Below, one piece after another: positions 31,388-43,399 of a stretch of DNA of 64,000 nt. The position numbers and the translations under genes were made by a program. The notes beneath the pieces are model-generated. The model was not told the origin of the DNA. It did not search any database and saw nothing but the letters and a program-made list of their open reading frames with translations. This DNA is from Apium graveolens (Eukaryota > Streptophyta > Magnoliopsida > Apiales > Apiaceae), in the NCBI RefSeq assembly GCF_009905375.1, contig NW_027420624.1:1-64000 (forward strand). The letters are read 5' to 3'. Position 1 is the first letter of the stretch. Each line of letters starts with the position of its first letter.

Positions 31388-33562
31388 TTGAAAGAAGCTG
31401 GAATTGGCACAAGAAACTCTCTCAACAATATAAATGAGCTGGTCAAGAAAGATCTTGTGAGAGGACTGCCAAAGTCAGTATTTGCTCCTGATGGCCTTTG
31501 TGATTCTTGTCAGAAGGCCAAACAAAGAAAATCTTCATTCAAGAGCAAGACTGAATCATCAATTCTTGAGCCTTATCATCTACTACATGTTGATCTATTT
31601 GGTCCAGTAAATGTCATGTCTATTGCAAAGAAAAAATATGCATTGGTCATAGTGGATGAGTTCACTAGATATACATGGGTGTATTTCTTGCACACAAAAA
31701 GTGAAACTGCATCTATCTTGATTGATCATGTCAAACATCTGAATAAATTGGTCAATGATTCTGTGAAAACAATAAGGAGTGATAATGGCACTGAGTTTAA
31801 GAATTTGATAATGGAAGAGTTCTGCAAAAACCATGGAATTAAGCAGGAATTTTCTGCTCCTGGAACTCCACAGCAAAATGGAGTTGTTGAAAGGAAGAAT
31901 AGAACTCTCATTGAAGCTGCACGTACAATGCTTGAAGAAGTAAAACTTCCAACCTATTTCTGGGCTGAAGCTGTGCAGACTGCTTGTTTTACTCAAAATG
32001 CAACACTCATTAACAAGCAAGGAAAAACACCATATGAGATGGTGAAGAAAAAGAAGCCAAATCTGAAGTACTTTCATGTATTTGGATGCAAGTGTTTTGT
32101 TCTCAAGACTCATCCTGAACAGCTATCCAAGTTTGATCTAAAAGCTGATGAAGGAATTTTTGTTGGATATCCACTTTCCACAAAAGCCTTCAGAGTTTAT
32201 AATTTGAGAACAAAAGTGGTCATGGAATCTATCAATGTCTCTTTTGATGACAAGAAGATCACTGGTCTTGAAGATTTTATTGATCATGATCAGCTGAGAT
32301 TTGAAAATGAAGACTCAAATTCTGATACTGAAAATCCTGACAGTCTAAGTTCTGATACTATAAACTCTGATGGATTAAACTCTGATGTTATTGAAACTAT
32401 GGTGACTACGCCAAAGGAAGATGCACCTATGCAGTGGGAGCATACTCAAGATCATACCACATCTCAAGAAACATCAGAACATATATCTGGCTCTTCAAGT
32501 TCTGATTCGTCAAGTTCTGATAAGCCAAGTTCTGATAGTGCTGAAAATCTAAATTCTGAAGAATCCAACTCAGAGAACATAGTTTCAGGGGGAGCATCAG
32601 AAAATGAAAATGAAGACAGCATGGATCATGGGGGAGCATCCAGTTCTAGAGAAAACCTTCCATCTGCAAGGAAGTGGACAAAATCACATACACCTGATTT
32701 GATAATTGGAAATCATGATGCAGGTGTCAGAACTAGAACAGGTACTTCAAACGAATGTCTTTACAATTCTTTTCTCCCTCAGACTGAGCCAAAGAAAGTG
32801 GAAGAAGCTCTTCAAGATGCTGATTGGGTGCAAGCAATGCAGGAAGAGTTAAATGAATTTGAAAGAAACAAAGTCTGGACCCTAGTGCCAAGACCAAAGA
32901 ATAGATCTGTTGTTGGTACAAAGTGGGTATTCAGAAATAAAACTGACAGTGATGGCATAATTATAAGGAATAATGCAAGGCTGGTTGCAAAAGGATATTC
33001 TCAACATGAGGGAATTGATTATGATGAAAAATTTGCACCAGTTGCTAGGTTAGAAGCCATAAGGATATTTTTGGCGTATGCTGCTCACAAAAAGTTTACT
33101 GTCTTTCAAATGGATGTGAAAAGTGCTTTTCTCAATGGAGAATTAGAGGAGGAAGTATATGTCGAACAACCTCCAGGCTTTATAGATTCCAAACATCCAG
33201 ATTATGTATACAGGCTTGATAAAGCACTTTATGGACTTAAGCAAGCTCCTAGAGCATGGTATGAGACTTTAGCTCAGTTTCTTCTGGAAAGTGGATTCAA
33301 TATAGGAACAATAGACAAAACACAGTTCTACCTCAACCATGGAAAGGACTTACTTCTGGTCCAGATTTATGTTGATGATATCATTTTTGGGTCTACAAAT
33401 GACAGACTTTGCAAGAAGTTTGCCAAACTGATGCAGTCAAGGTATCAGATGAGTATGATGGGGGAACTTAGCTATTTTCTGGGCCTTCAAGTCAAGCAGA
33501 ATGAAGAAGGCACTTTTATTTGTCAAACTAAGTACACCAGAAACTTGCTGAAGAAATTTTGA
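31388..33562 (+). pseudogene. SIRE integrase and reverse transcriptase
   Basis: 724 codons open. Integrase: [42 protein letters not shown] and the glutamate after [13 protein letters not shown]. Then comes a long acidic serine-rich linker (about residues 300-420). [58 protein letters not shown] and [11 protein letters not shown] (33368-33400). A frameshift/deletion just before it removes the HHCC start ([10 protein letters not shown]). The frame ends at TGA 33560 after KKF where RNase H should follow. Confidence 0.9.
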
Positions 33563-34325
33563 ATGCAAGATTGTTCAAGTGCATCCACTCCCATGGCCAC
33601 TACAACAAAACTGGATAAGGATACTGGTAAATCAGTAGATGTTACTGATTACAGAGGTATGATTGGCTCTCTACTCTATCTAACTGCTAGTAGACCTGAT
33701 ATCATGTATGCTACATGTCTTTGTGCAAGATTTCAAGCAGATCCAAGAGAACCTCACTTAACAGCTGTGAAAAGAATTTTCAAGTATCTTAAAGGAACAG
33801 CTGATCTGGGATTGTGGTATCTTAGAGAATTGGATTTTAAACTAATAGGTTACTCAGATGCAGATTTTGCAGGTTGCAAAATTGACAGGAAAAGCACAAG
33901 TGGAAGCTGCCAATTTCTTGGAGGCAGATTGGTTTCTTGGTTCAACAAGAAACAAAAGTCAATTTCCACATCAACTGCAGAAGCAGAGTATATTGCTGTA
34001 GGAAGCTGTTGTGCACTGATTCTTTGGATGAAGAATCAGTTACTGGATTATGGGTTAACATATTTCAAAATCCCTATTTACTGTGATAATCATAGTGCTA
34101 TTGCTATGACAGGTAATCCAGTTCAACACTCTATGACAAAGCACATCAGCATCAGGTATCACTTCATCAGGGAACATGTGGATGAAGGTACAGTGGAATT
34201 GCACTTTGTTCCAACAGATCAATAACTAGCAGATATCTTCACAAAACCATTGTGTGAAGCCACTTTTACAAGATTGGTAAATGAACTTGGAATGGTTTCA
34301 GGTTCTTTCTCTAAATCTGCTTAGT
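33563..34325 (+). pseudogene. SIRE RNase H
   Basis: In frame with the RT across the TGA. SRPDIMYATCLCARFQADPR, YSDADFAGCKIDRKSTSG, STAEAEYIAVGSCCALILW and HSAIAMTGNPVQHSMTKH mark the RT tail and RNase H. A TAA at 34223 interrupts before LADIFTKPLCEATFTRLV. The protein end GSFSKSA is followed by a TAG at about 34323. Confidence 0.9.
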
Positions 34326-35672
34326 TTTGTTATGTTATATCAGACTTTATGATCAGTATTTACAGAATTTAATCTTTTTATGCATTCTGTGCTTAATTGA
34401 CAAATGTGTTTAAGTACTGACTGTTTTCTGATATATGTTTCTAAACTCTGATAAGTGATATGTCTGTTTAAGTAACTATTCAATCCTATGAGGATAACTG
34501 TGCTAGATGCTGACCTAGTAGTCTTCAATAAACAAAGGATCCCATATAAAAAGTAATTATTTCTGTGGAAATCTATTGACACAAGCAAATTCTGATAATT
34601 GAGCTTAGTTGAGTTTACTTTGTCTATCTTATTACTAAGTCACAAATTAGAATAATGCTACTCATCTGTTAAGTTCTGATACTAGTAAATCTGTTGAATG
34701 CACTAAGTGCTGATAAACCTCATTTATCAAAAGAAAAAGCAAAATGATCAAAGAATAAAATCAGGTACTCCTTTGAGATCTAGAGTAAAAATATGGAAGG
34801 ACGACCCAAGTGCATTGTTGGTATTAAGTAATATGCATCAGAAAAGTAACTAAAATATTTTCTTGGTGACTTTTCACACTCTATGATTACTGGAGAAATA
34901 CTCTGATAATAGCATAAATTATGATAAGCAGTCGTGACTCACTTACACTGAGAAGCCACTGTGAAATGGACTTTAAAAAGATGCATAATATTAGCATAAA
35001 ATAGTTAAGGTGGACTCAAGCATGAACTCATTCATCAGTAGGTTTCAGGATAATGACAGCTCTTTAGCAAAGTTTTAGTTATGCCTTATTTCTAAGATGT
35101 AGTGAAGTGAATCAGACTTTACTCTTTGTCTGATATTTAGCTTAATGCACACACTAATCACTCCATATGAATGATGAAAATTACTGTGGTGATCTATGTT
35201 ATTTTATATGAACAGTCATTGTGTTTCATTGCACAAATTCTGAGGACAAGTTCTGATTACATATTCTGATGATTAAGTTCTGAAGAATATAAATCAGAAT
35301 TTGTGTGAGGACTTCCTAAGATAGGCATTCCTTTTTTGAGTTAAGAAATTATGTTCTGATGACTGTTAAGTTCTGATATAAGTCTAAGTTCTGATATTAC
35401 AGTCTAATTCTTTACTTGACTTATCTGTGGATAAAATTTAATAACAGTCTCGGTTCAAACTAAAATATGTGAAGTGGAAGATTAATAGTCACTATGGTTA
35501 GGGTTAGTGATATTCGTACTTGAACAGTCAACTTTTACTTGCTTCTTGTGTACATTAAACCATGTTTTCTCTTTCCAATGAATGTTTTTCTTTTTCCAAG
35601 TCTGGGGAGATGAGGTAGAATTAATTCTACCTATCAACATTAAATTTCTTTACGTCTCCTGGAATTCTCCTG
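34326..35672 (+). other. Long 3' non-coding region of the SIRE element
   Basis: No gene is seen. The word ttctgat and its variants (aagttctgat, actctgat) occur many times, for example at 34672, 35236, 35255, 35265, 35350, 35368, 35386. They are irregularly spaced and also appear inside the gag and pol linker, so this is a compositional signature of the family. Confidence 0.6.
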
Positions 35673-35683
35673 TCTATATAAGC
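35673..35683 (+). promoter_or_regulatory. TATA-box promoter before the SIRE 3' small ORF
   Basis: tctatataagca is a strong plant TATA box 85 bp upstream of the ATG at 35759. The intervening leader is C/T- and A-rich with no upstream ATG. Confidence 0.5.
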
Positions 35684-35758
35684 AACCACTTCACATCAGC
35701 CTTCCCATCAAATCTTTTCTCACAAACTTACCTTCATACTTTTTCTATCAAAAACACT

Positions 35759-36028
35759 ATGGTCAGATACAACATGTTTTTGAACTACGAAACTTTCAAT
35801 ATGGAGCTAAGCTGTGCCGATTGGCGGAAAGAATGGCACGTCACTGCCATTCCTGATGAGATATGGGACTCTATCCCACAGGAGGTACTCACCCACCTCC
35901 TGTTCTTCTATATGGATTACCATCGCCATCTGGAGCGATTGGAGGAGGAAAGGCTGGAAGCTCTCCGCCAGCAAGAGCGAATCATTCGACTCGTCATTTT
36001 GTTTGTCGAGAGTAGGAAGAAGAAATGA
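35759..36028 (+). CDS. Small ORF (89 aa) in the SIRE 3' region, function unknown
   Basis: The ATG at 35759 sits in the context cactATGG, with a TATA box 85 bp upstream and A/T-rich, polyadenylation-like sequence after the stop. The product begins MVRYNMFLNYETF, has ADWRKEWHVTAIPDEIWDSI, and ends in a charged amphipathic stretch (HRHLERLEEERLEALRQQER) likely to form a helix or coiled coil. I see no signal peptide or transmembrane segment, so it does not look like an envelope-like ORF. It may be an element accessory protein or a captured host gene. I do not recognise it. Confidence 0.5.
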   Translation: MVRYNMFLNYETFNMELSCADWRKEWHVTAIPDEIWDSIPQEVLTHLLFFYMDYHRHLERLEEERLEALRQQERIIRLVILFVESRKKK

Positions 36029-36483
36029 TTTATTTTCTTCTTCCTATTTTTCTTCATCATCAGCCTTGCCCTGCTTCTTGAGCTAGGACTAAGGCTGTTG
36101 ATGTTAGGTTTAGCAGCTTAGGGAAATCTTGTATAAATTCTAATGTACTTTCAATTTGATGAATGTATTCTCTTGATATATTAATGAAATTTGTTTTTGT
36201 TTCAAGATTTTATCTCTGAGATATTTTGTAATGCATTGATAAATCCTGATAAATATTCATATTCTGATGACCATATAGATTCTAAGTTCTGATTTTAGTT
36301 TATCACTACTTACTCATCTAATTTATTTTGGTCATTTTCACTTGATTTATTTTCAGAATATTAATGTTGTAGTGAAAAATAATTAAATAAGTGGGAACGG
36401 TGTCAATTTTGAATTAAAACTGTTTCACCTTGATTAATGGAATATCTGGGTAAGTGGAACGGTTTTTCCTTGAAAAACTGCAA

Positions 36484-37060
36484 GTGGGTAATAAACAAAA
36501 GCAATAACTTTACATTTGTTACAGATGCTCCCAGAAAATAGTATCAAAAGTGTGGCTCTGTTAATCATCTAACTCACATTTGCAAAAGGTTGTTAGCAAG
36601 CTAGGAGTGGGAGTATGCAAGTATAATAAAGCAAAGGCTAATGTTCACTACTCATTCTCTGACAAGTTTGATTGTATACCTTGTAACATGAAAGTAATGA
36701 CAAGTTGCCACAAGCTGAGAGTAGATCTTAAAGAAGTCAACATTGAGTCATCGGCTAAAAATGAAAATGCTCATCAATTAATGAATTCTATTCTTTCTGA
36801 ATCATCAAATTCTACTTCTACCAAATCTGTTAACAAGAAAAAAGTACCCAATACTGCTTGGGTAGCAAAACATACTTAATCCTCATTGTATTCAGGCAAA
36901 GTGAAGAAGGCCATATAGATCATAGACAATGGATGTTCAAGTCATATAGTAGGTGATAAGGCCCTGTTATCACAGTTTGAGAAAATGGTTGGCCCATTAG
37001 TGACTTTTGGAGACAAATACTGTGATATAATAATAAGATCAGTATTTGATAGAGACAGAA
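36484..37060 (+). pseudogene. Second SIRE-like gag/protease fragment fused to the element end
   Basis: From about 36484 the sequence jumps from the 3' region back to gag. A knuckle-like CGSVNHLTHIC is at about 36551-36583, then SSAKNENAHQLMNSILSESS, then VPNTAWVAKHT ending at TAA. After it the protease site IIDNGCSSHIVGDKALLSQF is at about 36917-36978. It comes from a related but distinct family member. Confidence 0.7.
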
Positions 37061-37960
37061 CATTAACATGCTCCTCGCAAGTAGTGTCAATGCATTTCGT
37101 CGGCCGGAAATGTATAGGAAGGAAGCTCCAGGTGTTTCTAGTCCTGCTAGTATGGCATTCAAGTTTACTTCTACTTCGACATCTTTTTGCAGCCGAACAT
37201 TTTTAGGGTTGGATGGGACCTGTACGTGACCGGAATTACGAACAATAACTGTACAGTGTACAGTGAATATGTCTATGTGTTGTTAATTATATGTGTGTTT
37301 ATAGTTTATAAGCAGAGAGAAATGAAATGAGGGATGGAGAGAGAGATGGAGAGAAAGAGAGAGAGTGGGGAAGAGGACTGGGGAGGTGATGTTTTTATGT
37401 CACAGGGGACTGGGAGAGAGAATGGAGAGAGAGTACACCGTTAGATTATTTGTTTAGGGATTTAATAAGGTGCGTTGGATCTTATTAACATGGATCGATG
37501 ACATGACACTAAATTCAACTGTCATTGGTCGAATTTAGGAGTGCCAATTTATAACTTAATTGATTTATAATTTTTAAAATTATTTACACATTATTTAATT
37601 TTTTTAAAAGTACCCAATAAAATTAAATAAAATAAAAATTCTCTTACCACATATATTTTTGTATTAAATAAAATTGCAGCTAGGATGATCTAATATGCCT
37701 TACCCGCACTCTCGTAATTATTTTTAGAAAAAAATTACAGTTTGTATGATAAATATCTAATTTTTTTAATGCAACAAATAAAATAAATTTGTTTGAAAAT
37801 TCCTTTATCATATAAATACTTTTTGTAAGAACTAAAATTATATACAGAAACTATCAAAAATACTAATTTTTCTAATTTTATCATAAATTCCACCAATATG
37901 AGAGTGCGGTTAAATTTATCATAACTAGTATTTACTGTTTAGTCCCTTATTGATGTTTGG
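37061..37960. other. Spacer with GA-rich tract, no gene seen
   Basis: 37317-37433 is strongly purine-rich (gagagagatggagagaaaga and similar), a GAGA-like microsatellite. The rest is AT-rich. The phrase gtacagtgtacagtg (37251) is a short direct repeat. No ORF is convincing. Confidence 0.55.
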
Positions 37961-39330
37961 TTTACTATTTTAACTGTCAACTAGTTATTTTAATAGTCAT
38001 TTGGTTTGCTATTTTAACAGTCAACAAGTTATTTGACTCGTACTTTTTACTAGCGTTTAGTATCATGCCGATATTTTTATTCTTTAAAAAATATTTATGA
38101 ATTATCAAATAGTACGGATGTGAAGACCTGTATATATTACTGATATGAAAATATTTTCAAAAAATAATAACTTCATTTGGTTTGCTATTTTAGCACTCAA
38201 CAAGTTATTTGACTAGTACTCCTTACTAGTGTTTAGTCCCATGTTGTGTTTCGATTTTTTTAAAAAATATTTGTGAATTATCCAACCATGCGGATGTCAA
38301 GACCTGTATATATTAGTGATATTACAAAATTTTCAGAAAATAATAAATTCATTTGGTTTGTTATTTTAACAGTCAACCAGTTATTTGACTAGTACTTCTT
38401 ACTGGTGTTTAGTCTCATGTCGATATATCTATATTCTAAAAAATATTTATGAATTATCCAACCATATAGATATCAAGACCTATATATATTAGTGATATGA
38501 CAAAATTTTCAGAAAATAATAAATTCATTTGGTTTACAATTTTAACAGTCCACTAGTTATTTGACTAGTACTTCTTACTGGTGTTTAGTCTCATGTCGAT
38601 GTTATAATTTTTTAGAAAATATTTATGAATTATCCAACCTTACGGATTTCAAGAACTGTATATATTAGTGATATGACAAAATTTTCAGAAAATAATAAAT
38701 TCATTTGGTCTGCTATTTTAAAAGTCAACAAGTTATTTGACTAGTACTTCTTACAAGTGTTTAGTCCCATGTCGATGTTTATATTTTTTAAAAATATTTA
38801 TGAATTATCCAACCATACGAATGTTAAGACCTGTATATTTTAGTGATTTGAAAAAAAAATCATAAAATAATAAATTTATTTAGTTTGCTATTTTAACAGT
38901 CAACAAGTTATTTAACTAGTACTTCTTACTAGTGTTTAGTGTCATGCCGATGTTTCGAATTTTTTAAAAAAATATTTGTGAATTATCCAACCGTATGGAT
39001 GTCACGACATGTATATATTAGTGATATGACAAAATATTTAGAAATTAATAAATTCATCTAGTCTTTTTATTTTAATAGTCAACCAGTTATTTGACTAGTG
39101 CTTCCTACTAGTGTTTAGTCTCATGTTGATATTTCACTTTTTTAAAGATATTTATGAATTATCCAACCGTACGGATGTCAAGACCTGTATATCCAATCGT
39201 ACGGATGGCCAAATTTTCAAAAAAAAATCATTTGATTTGCTATTTTAACAGTCAACGAGTGATTTGACTAGTACTTCTCACTAGTGTTAAGCCCCACATC
39301 GATTCTTTAATTTTTTTTAAAAAAATATAT
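37961..39330 (+). repeat. Tandem array of a ~176-bp monomer, about 8 copies
   Basis: The anchor catttggtttgctatttt (with changes) starts at 37999, 38174, 38350, 38526, 38702, about 38876, about 39055 and 39229. Spacing is therefore 174-179 bp. Each unit also holds ttatttgactagtacttctt, gtgtttagtc, and a core close to atccaaccgtacggatgt followed by caagacctgtatatattag. Units differ from each other by roughly 10-20%, so the array is not recent. It is not transcribed in any frame I can support. Confidence 0.85.
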
Positions 39331-39429
39331 TGAATGAAGCACGTAGACTTGAAACTCTTTTAAGTTTCTTATAATTTTTCAAATATATTAAACAAATATT
39401 TAAATTTTAGAATATTATCAAACACAAAA

Positions 39430-40190
39430 AATTAAAATTCTCCCATAATGTATATTTTTTTTCACCACCATAAATATTAGTACACGAATCTTGTTTTAGG
39501 GAGTTGTACTTTTACCTTATTTTCCTTAAAAACTCAAACAAGATAAATTTTAAAATTTTTTATTATTTTTTTACATGGTTAAAATCAATATATTTTAACA
39601 TCCGTACGGTTGGATCGTCCAAAAACTCATTTAAAAAATTATGTTGTTAAGCAGCATTGAATCTTGTTTCATGGAGTTGTACCTTTACCTCATTTTTCTT
39701 ATAAAGTCAAGCAAGATAAATTTTGAAATTTTTTATTATTTTTTCACATGGCTAAAATCAATATATTTTAACATCCGTACGGTTGGATTGTCCAAAAAAG
39801 CATTTTAAAAAATTATTTCGTTAATCAGCAACGAATCTTGTTTTAGGGAGTTGTACTTTTACGTCATTTTCCTTAAAAACTCAAGCAAGATAAATTTTGA
39901 ATTTTTTTTTATTTTTTTACGTGACTAAAATTAATATATGTTAAGAGCCGTACGGTTGGATCATCCAAAAAATCATTTGAAAAATTTATTTCGTTAATCG
40001 GCAACGAATCTTGTTTTAGGGAGTTGTACTTTTACCTCAATTTCCTTATAAAGTCAAGCAAGATAAATTTTGAAATTTTTTATTATTTTTTTACGTGGCT
40101 AAAATCAATATATGTTAACATCCGTAAGGTTGGATCGTCTAAAAAATCATTTGAAAAGATTATTTCGCTAATTATCAACCAATCTGAATT
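39430..40190 (-). repeat. Second ~174-bp tandem array sharing an inverted core, about 4 copies
   Basis: The anchor ccgtacggttgga starts at 39602, 39775, 39948 and (variant) 40122, a period of 173-174 bp. Each unit has tagggagttgtactttta, aagtcaagcaagataaattt and an AT-rich stretch. The core is the reverse complement of the core in the first array (18 nt shared); the remainder of the units is largely different. B2 retains only the last three copies because the A2/B2 joint cuts this array. Confidence 0.85.
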
Positions 40191-40194
40191 TTAG

Positions 40195-40790
40195 ATGTTA
40201 CACAACGGTTTCAGCAAAATACCGTTGTGTGATAAATTCTCACAATCGACGGTTCTCATTCTTCCAACTAAGCAATCTAAGTAAAATCAATCAACGACTC
40301 TCATTTCGCCAACTCAGCGATCGAAGTGAAATAATTTCCACCAATCAGGTGGTGCCATGATTTCTTGTAAACAGACAGACAGTTATTCTGTCAAAATTGT
40401 AAAACCGTTGTATGATGCTTCTCTGTTGACTCCTTTATACAATAGACTCCGTAAACCGTTGTTTATATGTATATTTTGTAACAACTGTTGTTTCAAATTA
40501 GTCCAAAACCATTGTCCGAGATTACCATAAGTTAGCTTATTAACAACGATTTTGGACTGTTATGTTAAAGATCTATGACAACAGTGCAATTTAAGAACTG
40601 TTGTCTACCTGAATAAGAGGATGCCACAGAGACAAGTCTTTCGAAAATCTGCTATAATCGTTGTTCTACATGTTGTCTAACAACAGTTATTCTTGAAAAA
40701 AAAAAATCCGTCGTCTCCTAATTTGGGGCAACGGTTTTTTGGTCGACCGTTGTTTCATAGGTGTTGTGTGATTGCAAATTTCTTGTAGTG
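40195..40790. mobile_element. CACTA-type terminus with accgttgt subterminal repeats (B1)
   Basis: The end aatttcttgtagtg (40777-40790) is the reverse complement of CACTACAAGAAATT, a CACTA terminal inverted repeat. The 600 bp before it hold many copies of accgttgt / acaacggt and relatives (40203, 40226, 40411, 40453, 40733, 40747). This set differs from the accgacc set at 1-402, so it is another family. No transposase or partner end is found. The arrays to its left could be the element's internal repeats. Confidence 0.75.
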
Positions 40791-41763
40791 CAACTACGAA
40801 TATATATATTCGACATAAGCTTTCTTAATCAATCACTTAGTAGCGCTATGTCTATGTAAAATGTTATGGAGGTAATTTCAATTGCTTCCATAAAATGTAG
40901 TTTTTAAAAGCTCTTACTGAATGATACACTTCACGCTCTTTAACGCTTGAAAATATTGAAAAACATATTTTCAATTATATAGACTGTAAATCTGATTGTT
41001 TGGTTGATAAAAAACTTGATTATATGTCTCAATGCAGTACATTCCTTTTTGTAATACCAAGAGCCATAGAAATGAACTGGTCGGATACTGTCCATAGGAT
41101 CCCTATTATGTCCATTATGTTTGGTGAGATGGATAACCTCCTTGCATAACCCAAGATTTGAATCTTAAACAATAGGGATTCAATTGATAAAATCGGAGCA
41201 CTATACAAACTTGAAGTTGGATACAATTATTATTTTTAAATTGCATACACTTATACACTTAAAGTACTGTTATGCAAGCTATTCATCTGCAAGTGAAGTT
41301 CTCTTAAAATGCTTTGCAACTATGCAAGTGATATTCTAAGCTCTTAGGAGATTTTCACCCAAGCCCATAAAAACTGTGGTACATGAGGGACCTGAACACA
41401 TAATTCTCAACCAACTAAATTAGTCGAATACCCCAGAGAAAAGTAATTAAACAAAATTTTAAACTTTGACATCGAATTTCATATTTTACCCAAACTTCCG
41501 ACGATTTATCAGTATTAATTCATTTTAAAGTATACCACATAACTATATATTCTTTATTCATTTATAATTAGACAACGAAAATTTGGTCGAATTTAGCAAA
41601 ATTCGATAAAATTTGTTGGTCAAATTTAATGGCTTTTCTTGCACTAAAACTACTAAAATAAAACTGATAAATAAATTTAGTTGATGAATATAGGTAAAGT
41701 AGTTAGCTAACCTACTTGTAAAAATTAAATTTGAGTTTGCATTAGCATAACCATAATCTAATA
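40791..41763. other. Spacer with a possible degraded SINE, no gene
   Basis: No coding region. The part 41070-41222 (ggtgagatggataacctcct, a weak B box agatttgaatctt, ending gttggatacaat) is repeated at about 42690-42865. The pair may be an old tRNA-type SINE, but no A tail or target duplication is clear. 41590-41760 is a diverged copy of 42320-42540 and of 1690-1900. Confidence 0.4.
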
Positions 41764-41997
41764 CTCCCTCTATCCCAAAATAAGTGTCGTTTTAATTTTT
41801 GACACGTTTTTTAAGGTACTAAAAAAAGATATTTGCATATATTTTTTTCAAAAAAAAATTTCTTGAATTAAAATTTTACATTTATATTTTTATTGAGAAA
41901 AGAAAATTTATAAAAAAATATATACAAGTACCTTTTTTTAACACCTCACAATACTGTCAAAAGTGAAAACGACACTTATTTTTTGGGAGGGAGGGAG
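41764..41997. mobile_element. Stowaway-type MITE (Tc1/mariner-like)
   Basis: 234 bp with terminal inverted repeats ctccctctatcccaaaataa at the left and the complementary ttattttttgggagggag at the right, flanked by TA on both sides. It has no coding capacity, is AT-rich inside and could fold into a hairpin. Confidence 0.9.
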
Positions 41998-43399
41998 TAA
42001 TTACACACAAATAGGAATGAATTTAGTTAACCTCCTTGAGTCGGTCTGAATTGATGAAATATTGACTCTATATATCACAATAAGCTGTATCTTATATATA
42101 AGGGATAAATTAGCATGTTTAGAAATATGCTACATATTGGTATTGATATGAGCTAATGTTTGCAAAAACATGTGAAATCTAGAAATGGTAATTAAAAAAA
42201 CTAAACTGAATCTTTCAACTAGTCTACCTGAATCATTGCTTAAAAAATTTATACCAGATAAGTAGATCTATTTTTAGATTTATAGTTCTAAGCTAATTTA
42301 ATTTAACTAAAAATGAGGATAATTGAAATTTATTGGTCAAATTTAAATGTTTCTCTTGCACTAAATTAACTAATAAAAGGAAACTAATTAAGAAGTACCT
42401 ACATTTGAGATATAAGATATAAGAGAATACTATTATATACATTTGAGGAAAATAGTAGGGCAGTTAGCACACCTACTTGTTAAAAGTTATGGTTAGTTTT
42501 GGATTGGCATAACCATTATTTAATAATGATATAAGAAGGAGGGAATTTAGGTACCACTAAGAGATATAAGGGACAATTAATTTAGTATGCTTAGTTATAT
42601 GCTGCAATATTACCGTGAGCCACAAAACTTTTGAAATTTAAATTGTTAGCAAAACTTAAACCAGATCATTCAAAAACTCTACAAGCAGAGCTATTTCCAT
42701 GGACGGATATTGTCCATGGAATCCCTATGTGCTTAGTGAGATTGATAACCTCCTTGCATAACCCAAGATTTAAATCTCAAACAGTTCCCCAGAGGGCTTC
42801 AATTGTAAAATCTAAAAGTTGTTAAAATCGGAGCACTATACAAACTTGAAGTTGGATACATTATGCTATATGCTTAGCTATATGCTACAATTGTTGGGAT
42901 TTTAATCTAAATTATATGTTTAAAGTTATTGTTTTATTTATTTGAATAAGTCAAATAAGTAGCAGGAGGGTTAGTAAGTGGATTAGTAGTGGAAGTAGTA
43001 GTCAGTTAGGTTTATTACTGGAGAAATAATAGGAAGGAGTTGGTGGTTTAATGCTAGAACTTGTTATTTTAGTTCTATTTAAACTATCACCTGTAATCTT
43101 TCATTTGATGAGAAGAATATACAAGTTTATTTTCTCGGGTGAATTATATGTTTAAGTTATTGTTTTATTTATTTGAATAAGTCAACATGTTTTATTTATA
43201 AGTAGCAGTAGCATTAGTACGTGGATTAGCAGTGGAAGTAGTAGTTAGTTAGGTTTATTAGTGGAGAAATAATCGGAAGGGGTTGCTGGTTTTATGCTAC
43301 CACTTATTATTTTAGTTCTAATTTTCTCGTGAACACCAAGTGTAGAATATAAGAAGAGATTTAATGTATATATATTTATAAGCACGTGTAATAAACACA

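Larger units (their letters stand above)
27974..36483 (+). mobile_element. SIRE-type Ty1/copia element, 5' LTR present, 3' LTR not found
   Basis: Order: LTR, tRNA-Met primer site, gag with three knuckles, protease, integrase, RT, RNase H, then a 2.1-kb 3' region with a small extra ORF. Long Gag and a long 3' region after pol are features of the SIRE lineage. At about 36484 the expected end is replaced by a second, gag-like segment instead of a 3' LTR. At least six stops or frameshifts make it non-functional. Confidence 0.85.

Noticed and set aside
31595..32113. Minus-strand frame of 172 codons opposite the SIRE integrase
   Set aside because: A shadow frame. The integrase DDE motifs are on the plus strand.
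35759..36028. Envelope-like ORF of a SIRE element
   Set aside because: The product is too short and shows no signal peptide or transmembrane segment; I list it only as an unknown small ORF.
37317..37433. GA-rich tract as a polypurine tract or Polycomb-type element
   Set aside because: No LTR follows it and no other supporting motif is visible; I treat it as low-complexity DNA.
37961..40190. Regular repeats that could suggest a CRISPR-like array
   Set aside because: Repeats are long (174-176 bp), contiguous without unique spacers, diverged, and the window is clearly plant nuclear DNA.
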